A stretch of 31,343 nucleotides of DNA. It comes from UBA1081 sp964443825. GTDB taxonomy: Bacteria; Bacillota; Clostridia; Oscillospirales; Acutalibacteraceae. The stretch is taken from assembly GCA_964443825.1 (NCBI GenBank), contig CAYUEV010000016.1, forward strand, positions 1 through 31,343, in the 5' to 3' direction. The position numbers were made by a program, and so were the translations under genes. Below, in pieces: positions 24,663 to 31,343 of this stretch; the stretch's first letter is position 1; each line of letters begins with the position of its first letter. Under the pieces are notes generated by a model. The model had not been told where the DNA came from. It worked only from the letters and a program-made list of their open reading frames with translations, and searched no databases.

Positions 24663-24694
24663 ACAATAAAGCGCAGGAATTTTACTGTAAAATT
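24663..24694 (-). promoter_or_regulatory. Possible promoter with overlapping palindrome before the RNase J gene
   Basis: On the minus strand TTTACA (24691-24686) and TATTGT (24668-24663) are separated by 17 nt, a fair -35/-10 pair. The -35 lies inside a perfect palindrome with 8-nt arms, AATTTTAC-A/T-GTAAAATT, at 24678-24694. A repressor bound there would cover the promoter. AT-rich DNA makes such matches common, so this is tentative. Confidence 0.3.
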
Positions 24695-24697
24695 ATT

Positions 24698-27600
24698 TTA
24701 ATTCAGGGTCGATTTAGCCGCGATAATTAAAACTAACCTCGCGTCTTCCGAAGTAATCCTGCCGTCGCCGTCCATGTCGGCGACCGAGAGTATATCGCCT
24801 TCCGGCGGTCTTATCAGTCTCGCCGATATTCTGAGAACCATTCTCGCGTCGCTCGCCTCTACTTTCCCGTCGTTATCAATATCTCCCGGCAAAATATTAG
24901 CCCCGGTTGTAGTATTTTCAGCCGGCTTTTCGTTGTTAGCGGTAGTTTCCCGAGGTTCTGTCGCGGTTGTTTCGTTATTTTGCGGAGAGGCGGTTTCGTT
25001 ATTTTGAGGCGCGGTCGTTTCAAAAAACTCCGTAGTCGCGGCAGTTTCGCCGTTTTCGGTAGTGGCGGAAGTATTGGGCGCGGTAGTTCCACCGTTTTCG
25101 GTTACAGTCGTGGTTTCAGGCGCCGCGGTCGTTTCTATTTCGAGCCTAGGTATAGCCTCTCTCTGCTTAAAGACCTGGCCGCAAACGGCGCAATGTTCTC
25201 CCGCCGTATACCCGTCGCCGTCGTATGTCGGGGGCTTCGCCTCGTCTATCACTTTCGAATAAGGGTGATCCGTTATATGATTTAAATAAATTTTCCCATT
25301 ATCGTCAAAAGAATAATAAAACTCTTTCCCGTAAACGCAGTCAAACGCCTTGATCGACCCGTTTTTTAAATTAAGTTTTCCATTTTTAGAAAACGTATAC
25401 TCTTCCCCGTCGATATTGTTTTTGCCCGTTTGCATAAAGCCTTTATCGTCGAAGTGGTAAACGCTCCCGTCGATATACTGCGTCCCTGTCGCTCTCTCGT
25501 TATCAGCCCAAAAATAACTTTTTCCGTTTTCGTTAGTCTGCCACGCGCCTATTATAAGCTCCCCATTATCATTAAACGTGAAGAGCATTTTTTCGTCTCC
25601 GTTTTCAATCGCGAACTTCCCCGTGACCATCCTAAAGTCAGTCGTTCTGTCAAAATAATGCCAACGTCCGTCAAAATAGCGCCATCCGCGTTGCTTTTGT
25701 CCCGCGATATAATAGTAATATCGCGAATTTTCCTTTATAAGAGCGCCTTTTATGAGTTTCCCGCTGTCGTCAAATACGTATGTTTTTCCGTCTATTTTAA
25801 CAGAGCCCGAAACCGCGTCGCCGTTTTTATCGAAATAATAATAATCCTTAGAGAGACTTAACCACCCTGTCGTTGCTTTCCCCTCTAAAAAATACTTCTT
25901 CTTTCCGCTTCCTCCGTCCATAATAAACCCCGTAAAATCTTTTAACGGGATTTTATAGCCGCATACGCCGCACGAAACAAGTCCGTCTTTTAATTTAAAG
26001 TTGTGACCGTTTTTTGCGCAGGAAACCTCTTTAGTTTTTGTAAAAGAGTCTATCAACCGGGGGTTTAATCCGTCCGAAGAGAGATTATAGGCGTTTACGG
26101 TAAATTCCATATCCGTCGCGCTCGCCGTAAAATACAGCACGTTATATTTAGTGTTTATCGACTCAAAATAAGGCGAACCGCCGTTTTTTACTTTATTTGT
26201 CCTAGTTCCTAAAGACCCGGTAACGTAATATACGGTTCCGTTATTGTCGTACCGCTTATTTTTCAGCGGAATTGTCCTGATATAAGCGTGGTCGCACCCT
26301 GAAAACACAAAGTCAAATCCTGCGTCGTCCGAAAGTTTCGTTATAGTTTTTTGCGCTTCCCCTGAATCAGCGCCGCCAAAATAAGGCTTAGTATGAACCG
26401 CTAAAACCCTCCATTGCGCTTTTGACCTTTTAACGTCGTTTTTAATCCACTCTGAAGCGGTTTTATAGTCGTCTGATTCGCCGTAGTTTATTACCGCTAT
26501 ATAGATATTATTGTATACCAAAGAATAACAGGCGGGAATATTAGAGGAGTTCGAAAGACCGAAATACTCGCCCGCGTCAGCCGCGCCGTCTTTTTTATAT
26601 TCGTTTTCGCCTAAAACATGAATAAGCCCGACAGAGCCCAAAAACTCCCCGCTTAAAGCTCCGGCTATATTAGAAAAAGACGCATATTTATCGTCGTTAT
26701 TTATTATATCGCCCGTTTCAATCCCGAAAGCGTACTCTTTTCCCGACGATTTTAAAGCGTTCGCAACATTACTTAAATTTCCAATATCGGTTGAAGCTAC
26801 GTCCCCTAAAACAAAAAAGTCGGTTCTCTTAGCGGCTTTCGCCGTACTAAACGATTTTAACTCGGAAGTCTTCTTCCCGTCCCCAGCTTTAAAGACATAC
26901 TCCGTATCAGGCTTTAAGTCATCTAAAGTAACATGATTTATTCTCACGGCATAATTAGCGTTAATATCGTCCCCGCCCGTCATCTCGGAAATTACGCTTT
27001 CCCCTAAAGTTTTTTTAAAAGACAAATCCCCTTTTAAGCTATATTCCCCTTTTTCGGCGTAAAGAACCTGCGCGCTCGGGTCGCTGTTAACGGGAGACGA
27101 TATCCACGAAATCGACTGTGTAAAATCAAAATCAGACGTCGCGTTTAATTTGATAAAGTTGGGCAGACCGTCGGGAGAACCGCCCGACGGGAAGCTCTGT
27201 CCTGAGAAGACAAAAGAGGTCCTGCCGTCCTTTTGGGCGTAAACCGAATACTCTGCTGCGGATTTTACAAATTTATCGGTAAAAAACTTGCCGTCGTTGT
27301 CGGTTTTGCCTAAAAATTTATTTTCTTTTGTATAAATGTTCGCTCCGTTTACGGGATTACCGTCAGTATCGGTTACGTGGATATATCCGCCTTTTCCTCC
27401 CACGAGCATGGCGTCGGCGTATACTTTTAATCTCGACTGAGGAGCGGCGGTAATTTTCCCGCTAAAAGTCGGAACAAAATTATCTTTATCCGAAGATTTT
27501 AAAGTCAGCGTACCTTTTGTGACTCTAAACGTAACGTTAAGCCCTTCCGGCGCGTTAGTCGGAACGTCGATTTCAATTTTAGCTATTATATCGTCGGGCG

Positions 27601-30322
27601 GCAAGTCACCGTCTTTTCTGTTTACTTTAAGGCTTATGGTTTTGTCCGTTTTGTTAAAGCATGGTTCGCCTGATAATTCGTAATTTATCCCCGCCCTCAC
27701 TTTAAGGTTTTCCCAGTAGGACGTAAAATTAGATATGATTTTAATACAAGCGTCCGCCGAAAGTATGTTTTCTGTATCCTCAGACGTTAAATTTAAACAG
27801 TACTTTTCCCCTAACGTGGGAGCGCCTGAACTTACCAATTCTACAGATGAGGATCTATCCCCGCCGGATACCGTAAAATATCTCGTTTCTTCGCTGTAAT
27901 TTCCGAAATTATCCGAAACCGAGGCGGTTATACTGTGAACGCCGTCTTTTATATATTCGTCGTATAAATATAACTCCCCGTCATGCTCTTCATAGTAGAA
28001 ATTTTCAGAGCCGGACATATCCGCGCCGTCTAAATAGATTTTAGCGCTCTTCGGGTCGACGCCTTCGTTATAAATATTAGACCCTTCTTCCACTAAAGCC
28101 TGGAGCGTTAAAATGTTTTTATCGAAAACGGTATCGCCCGAAGGGCTTATTACTGCCCCCGGACTTAAAATTTCTCTAATAACGGGGTTTTCCGTATCGT
28201 CTTTATTTGCCCCGTAAATTAGTTTTACATCGTCTAAATATATAGATCCTTTAGCGTCCGCCCCTCTTTCATATGACGGCTGATAAGAAATCCAAAACAC
28301 CGGACAGCCTTGATAAAGCCCGAAAGGCGCGTTTTTATCGCTGTTTTTTAAATTGAACTGAAAATATTTCCATCCGTTTCCGCTTATCCCCGTATCGCCT
28401 GAAACAAGAGAATAAGACATTTTATAGTTTTTTGTGGAGCAGCATAAAAACAGAGAATAATTAGGCGTACCCTCGGGAATATAGACCCACGCGCCTAGAG
28501 CCGTAGGATTCCCCTCGAAACTGTATGTCGGAGCCGTTGTGCACAAGTAAAAATTTGCCCCGTCTTTACCTTTATATCCGTCGTAATTATAATCTATCTT
28601 TAATGAGCTTTCGCCAAACCTTACCGGATAGCCGTCTTTTTTAGAAACAATGGACGCTTTAAGAGGATTAGCCGATTCTTCAAATACATCCTGCGAAGTA
28701 TAAAGCGGGTAATTATCTTTATAAAAATTGTCTCTTTGCTCCTTATTTGAAAGAGCGCTTTCATTGTCCCAAACCGGCAAATCATACGCCGGGATATACT
28801 TTAAGCTTTCGTTTTCATTTAAAAGACCTTTATTTGTAGTGTAATTTTCAAAATCAAATAACGTAACGGGTTCGGCTCCAATAACCGCTTTTATTTCGAA
28901 AAACAAGTCTTTATTGTATTTTAGAGCGCCTCTAATTGTTACGTTCGCTTTAACGTTTTCGTTTACCGTAAAATTAAGTCCATCGAAACGGCCTACGTCG
29001 TTTCTTACGCCGCTTTCGTCAAAAACTCGCCACTCTATATCCCCGTCTTTTAAATTTACGCTTTTGCTGTTAAAAAGGGCTTTTAGACCGAAATCGGTAC
29101 TTTCAAGAGGAGATAATGAAACTTCCTTTTGCGCGACCTTTAACGTATCGGGAATCCTAATCTTAACCGTAACTTTACTCTCTTTTTCGCCCGACTTATA
29201 AATTACCCCGACAGAGCCTTCCTTACCGCTCGAAACAAAAACTCCGTCGCTCGTTATAGTTCCGAAAGTATCGTCCGCTAAAGAAAATTTCCCATCTTCG
29301 GGCAAAGGCGCCTCAAATCCACCCGAGTCCACGCCAGACGCGGTAAAATTTATTTTTGTGTACGGCGTATATATTCCGCTCGAGGGCGTAATGGACGCGT
29401 GGTCGAACGCTCCCGTAGGCTTCACGTTAGAGCAAATAAGAAGAGAAGTTGAAACTTTTCTCTCAACTCCGTCCGAAGGCGTGTTCCTGCAAGTAAGATC
29501 GCTTTCCCCCTCCCGCTTGGAAAGGAGCGTCGTCGACCCTCCGCCGTCAAGCTGCAAAACGTCTTTACAGCCTAACGCCATCATGGTTTTAGCGACTTCC
29601 GGCAAGGTCTGACCCGCCGAAGAAGGCGGTTGTCTCCCGTCAGCCGAATAAAAAACGACTTTATTGTCTTCAGTTATGCCGACCGCCGATCTCGGCATAA
29701 CGGTGAGATCTCCCGATACGGCGGGTTCAGTATTTATAACGCCGTTACGCACAATCACGCTAAAGCCGTTTATCAATTCTTTAGCTTTATAAAATTTACT
29801 TACATAATCTTCATCCGCCGGCATTCTTATAATTGGCGTTCCGTCGTTTAAAACCGCGAAATAACCGTGGTCAAATCTCGCTTTATACTGCACTCCGTTC
29901 ATAATGAGAGAACCCCACGGCTCTCCCGTCTTCATATTAAAGAAATCGCCGTTTATACCCGCCACGACGTTCACGCCAAGTTTTCTCTCCGCGCCGTATC
30001 CTTGGTCGCGCACGCTCTGCATACCCCACTTTTCGCCGCTACAGTCCATATTGGACGCTATTACGGTGTTGTTAGGGTCGCTAAGGTCGACCTCCACCGC
30101 GTAAGCTTTAACCTGACCGTCGCCTCTTTTATTGTTAAGAGTGAAGTCCGTTTCTCTAACGCCGGGCGAAATATTATAGTTCGACTTAGAAGTAACAATC
30201 AAGCCGTCGTCAAGATATTTTTCGTCAATGCTCAATGCAAAGCTCGTAAGAGGCGATGAAAAATCTAACACAATTAAAAAAATAAGAATTAGAGAAAAAG
30301 TAATTTTTAATATTTTTTTCAT
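24698..30322 (-). CDS. Modular secreted protein: phosphodiester glycosidase, phosphatase-like domain, cell-wall repeats and dockerin
   Basis: An exported protein of 1874 aa. Residues 1-29 are a signal peptide (Lys-rich start, hydrophobic core, cleavage after SFA). At about 40-300 lies a NAGPA/DUF2233-type phosphodiester glycosidase domain with AGINGDFFN near 120, MPRSAVGIT near 210, LQLDGGGSTTL near 257 and the closing RKVSTSLLI. At 300-830 come Ig-like and galactose-binding-like beta-sandwich modules. At 840-1030 come a cohesin-like and a carboxypeptidase-regulatory-like module. At 1050-1160 is an Fn3-like purple-acid-phosphatase N domain, and at 1165-1425 a metallophosphatase domain. At 1465-1680 are aromatic- and Gly-rich repeats of the CW_binding type (GWRYFDGRWHYFD). 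At 1685-1725 is a CxxCG repeat of surface proteins. A Thr/Glu-rich linker follows at about 1728-1806, and then a dockerin with loops DIDNDGKVEASD and DMDGDGRITSED. It would be secreted and attached to the wall or a cohesin scaffold. The substrate is unknown. No Shine-Dalgarno is evident. Confidence 0.85.
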   Translation of the reverse strand: MKKILKITFSLILIFLIVLDFSSPLTSFALSIDEKYLDDGLIVTSKSNYNISPGVRETDFTLNNKRGDGQVKAYAVEVDLSDPNNTVIASNMDCSGEKWGMQSVRDQGYGAERKLGVNVVAGINGDFFNMKTGEPWGSLIMNGVQYKARFDHGYFAVLNDGTPIIRMPADEDYVSKFYKAKELINGFSVIVRNGVINTEPAVSGDLTVMPRSAVGITEDNKVVFYSADGRQPPSSAGQTLPEVAKTMMALGCKDVLQLDGGGSTTLLSKREGESDLTCRNTPSDGVERKVSTSLLICSNVKPTGAFDHASITPSSGIYTPYTKINFTASGVDSGGFEAPLPEDGKFSLADDTFGTITSDGVFVSSGKEGSVGVIYKSGEKESKVTVKIRIPDTLKVAQKEVSLSPLESTDFGLKALFNSKSVNLKDGDIEWRVFDESGVRNDVGRFDGLNFTVNENVKANVTIRGALKYNKDLFFEIKAVIGAEPVTLFDFENYTTNKGLLNENESLKYIPAYDLPVWDNESALSNKEQRDNFYKDNYPLYTSQDVFEESANPLKASIVSKKDGYPVRFGESSLKIDYNYDGYKGKDGANFYLCTTAPTYSFEGNPTALGAWVYIPEGTPNYSLFLCCSTKNYKMSYSLVSGDTGISGNGWKYFQFNLKNSDKNAPFGLYQGCPVFWISYQPSYERGADAKGSIYLDDVKLIYGANKDDTENPVIREILSPGAVISPSGDTVFDKNILTLQALVEEGSNIYNEGVDPKSAKIYLDGADMSGSENFYYEEHDGELYLYDEYIKDGVHSITASVSDNFGNYSEETRYFTVSGGDRSSSVELVSSGAPTLGEKYCLNLTSEDTENILSADACIKIISNFTSYWENLKVRAGINYELSGEPCFNKTDKTISLKVNRKDGDLPPDDIIAKIEIDVPTNAPEGLNVTFRVTKGTLTLKSSDKDNFVPTFSGKITAAPQSRLKVYADAMLVGGKGGYIHVTDTDGNPVNGANIYTKENKFLGKTDNDGKFFTDKFVKSAAEYSVYAQKDGRTSFVFSGQSFPSGGSPDGLPNFIKLNATSDFDFTQSISWISSPVNSDPSAQVLYAEKGEYSLKGDLSFKKTLGESVISEMTGGDDINANYAVRINHVTLDDLKPDTEYVFKAGDGKKTSELKSFSTAKAAKRTDFFVLGDVASTDIGNLSNVANALKSSGKEYAFGIETGDIINNDDKYASFSNIAGALSGEFLGSVGLIHVLGENEYKKDGAADAGEYFGLSNSSNIPACYSLVYNNIYIAVINYGESDDYKTASEWIKNDVKRSKAQWRVLAVHTKPYFGGADSGEAQKTITKLSDDAGFDFVFSGCDHAYIRTIPLKNKRYDNNGTVYYVTGSLGTRTNKVKNGGSPYFESINTKYNVLYFTASATDMEFTVNAYNLSSDGLNPRLIDSFTKTKEVSCAKNGHNFKLKDGLVSCGVCGYKIPLKDFTGFIMDGGSGKKKYFLEGKATTGWLSLSKDYYYFDKNGDAVSGSVKIDGKTYVFDDSGKLIKGALIKENSRYYYYIAGQKQRGWRYFDGRWHYFDRTTDFRMVTGKFAIENGDEKMLFTFNDNGELIIGAWQTNENGKSYFWADNERATGTQYIDGSVYHFDDKGFMQTGKNNIDGEEYTFSKNGKLNLKNGSIKAFDCVYGKEFYYSFDDNGKIYLNHITDHPYSKVIDEAKPPTYDGDGYTAGEHCAVCGQVFKQREAIPRLEIETTAAPETTTVTENGGTTAPNTSATTENGETAATTEFFETTAPQNNETASPQNNETTATEPRETTANNEKPAENTTTGANILPGDIDNDGKVEASDARMVLRISARLIRPPEGDILSVADMDGDGRITSEDARLVLIIAAKSTLN

Positions 30323-30361
30323 AGGAAACGAACGTTTTAAATCTTATCTTTTTATTTAATT

Positions 30362-31324
30362 CTAATTAAGTCCCGTGTCCCAAATTTCAGTTTCAGCGCC
30401 GTCGAACACCGCGCTGCCGGACATTACGGAGATTCTCGCCGAACCCTCCACATGAAGGGGTATTTTATATTCGACGTGCGACACATAGCCGCCGGAACCT
30501 ATGGTCGCCTTAATCTGCGAACCCGTGTAAATTATACTCGCTTTTGTAACTTCCAAAAAGCTTAAATCAAGGGACGATACGTCAAGATAGCCTATCCCGG
30601 AGGCGTTAGCTTGCGGAACGTCGTACATTCCTACCGACTCGGGAACTAAAGCGACCTCGATTATCGTGTTCCCTCCGTCTGACCTGGCCGAAATCGACTT
30701 CACCCCGCTCATGGTCAGCTTAAAAGGTCCGTTGTCGGGGAGAAGCAAAGGCACCACTTCTCCGTCGCCGTTGGTGGCTTTCCCTCCGCTAAAACTTAAA
30801 GTTTCGTCTGAAGGCTTTACGACAAGACCTATCAGTCTGCTCGCTATAGCCGCCACGGGAGCACCGCCCGTACAATCCGTAACGTTCGCCTCGAAACTTT
30901 CGCTGTGTTTTACCTTTAAATTCCCGGTATAAGCCTTGGTTTTATTAACGGCCGCCGTAAGAACGTCTAATATCTGCTGATTGCTCATTGAAGAGGGGTT
31001 TACATTAACGGGAGCTGTGGTAGCGGCGTTTTGGGATAAAGTCTCTCCGGCGGCGCCTAAATTAGCGCTTCCCCCGTTACCTACGGCGGTAGTGGGCGCG
31101 GCTTGAGCGTTCCCGTTTTGTTCCCCGTTAAACTGGTTAAGCAAGTCGCTTACGGTAGTCGGAACAACCGCGTTGTCGGCGACCGGAACCGTCGTTACAG
31201 CGGTCGCCGCCGGGACTTCGCTATAATCGCTGCCCAGGACCCGCACGGTAACTACCAGAACTACGCAAAACATCGCTGCCACCGCAACTAAAACCGCCGT
31301 GAGCTTTTTATTAAGACTGCTCAT
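30362..31324 (-). CDS. Membrane-anchored exported protein of unknown function
   Basis: A 320-aa protein I do not recognise. After a short basic start, one hydrophobic segment (about residues 8-30) acts as an uncleaved anchor or signal peptide; there is no lipobox. Residues 32-110 are a Thr/Ala/Val/Gln/Asn-rich low-complexity linker (TTVPVADNAVVPTT and similar). From about 115 to the end is a probable folded beta-rich domain beginning QILDVLTAAVNKTKAYTGNLKV, with two cysteines or fewer and alternating hydrophobic strands. The beginning, a helix followed by a strand carrying tKAYTGNLKV, is reminiscent of lipoprotein-type beta folds, but I cannot support a family. AAAGGGG lies 6 nt before the ATG. 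It sits 39 nt upstream of the 1874-aa surface protein, so the two are probably co-expressed. Confidence 0.75.
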   Translation of the reverse strand: MSSLNKKLTAVLVAVAAMFCVVLVVTVRVLGSDYSEVPAATAVTTVPVADNAVVPTTVSDLLNQFNGEQNGNAQAAPTTAVGNGGSANLGAAGETLSQNAATTAPVNVNPSSMSNQQILDVLTAAVNKTKAYTGNLKVKHSESFEANVTDCTGGAPVAAIASRLIGLVVKPSDETLSFSGGKATNGDGEVVPLLLPDNGPFKLTMSGVKSISARSDGGNTIIEVALVPESVGMYDVPQANASGIGYLDVSSLDLSFLEVTKASIIYTGSQIKATIGSGGYVSHVEYKIPLHVEGSARISVMSGSAVFDGAETEIWDTGLN

Positions 31325-31343
31325 AAAAATCCCCTTTAAAATA

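Noticed and set aside
24940..25130. Short direct repeats in the Thr/Glu/Asn-rich linker, considered as a DNA repeat array
   Set aside because: The repeats (NNETA/TTAPQ-type units) are explained by low-complexity protein sequence; spacing is irregular and there are no spacers as in CRISPR.
24774..25285. Plus-strand and alternative-frame ORFs opposite the Thr-rich linker and dockerin
   Set aside because: They arise from the repeated ACN/GAN codons of the linker; low complexity, no ribosome site, and inside a well-supported gene.
30323..30361. AAACG-CGTTT inverted repeat just before the large surface-protein start
   Set aside because: The possible stem is only four to five pairs with a two- to four-nt loop. 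It could occur by chance and has no T-tract or promoter around it.

Overview
The window is a low-GC Firmicutes chromosome segment, most likely from an anaerobic clostridium of the Oscillospiraceae/Ruminococcaceae type. The evidence is the gene order (gdpP-rplI-dnaB, tilS-hpt-ftsH, infC-rpmI-rplT, rnc-smc-ftsY), the presence of RNase J, FtsH and TrmFO, and a large secreted protein ending in a dockerin module. All supported genes lie on the minus strand, so transcription runs from high to low coordinates. I see no rRNA, tRNA, CRISPR array, insertion sequence or phage gene.

In order of transcription: (1) 31324-24698, two exported proteins of accessory character. The first is a 320-aa protein with one N-terminal membrane segment and a low-complexity linker. 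The second is an 1874-aa modular surface protein (phosphodiester-glycosidase domain, beta-sandwich modules, purple-acid-phosphatase-like domain, cell-wall-binding-type repeats, Thr-rich linker, dockerin). (2) 24630-13011, a housekeeping run: RNase J, the c-di-AMP phosphodiesterase GdpP, ribosomal protein L9, replicative helicase DnaB, TilS, hypoxanthine phosphoribosyltransferase, FtsH, a polyprenyl-phosphate sugar-1-phosphate transferase, and a lipoprotein cyclophilin. (3) 12907-12654, a compact free-standing unit: a good promoter, a Shine-Dalgarno, a 47-codon ORF for a strongly charge-segregated amphipathic peptide, and a rho-independent terminator. (4) 12596-11310, the infC-rpmI-rplT operon with its own promoter, a leader of about 130 nt that can fold as either terminator or antiterminator, and an ATC start codon for IF3. 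(5) 11245-1, a tightly packed set: a TrmH/SpoU-family rRNA methyltransferase, DprA, topoisomerase I, TrmFO, RNase III, an Elp3-like radical SAM protein, SMC, and the 5' part of FtsY, which runs off the window.

Most of the window is ordinary core genome. The places worth a second look are the orphan 47-aa gene at 12703-12846, the infC leader and start codon, the modular dockerin protein whose metallophosphatase motifs are altered at key positions, and a palindrome overlapping a possible promoter in front of the RNase J gene. Several start codons have only weak or no visible Shine-Dalgarno sequence. The infC start, the dprA start and the 47-aa gene were read directly from the nucleotides, and they are the three places where simple ATG-based gene calling would probably go wrong.
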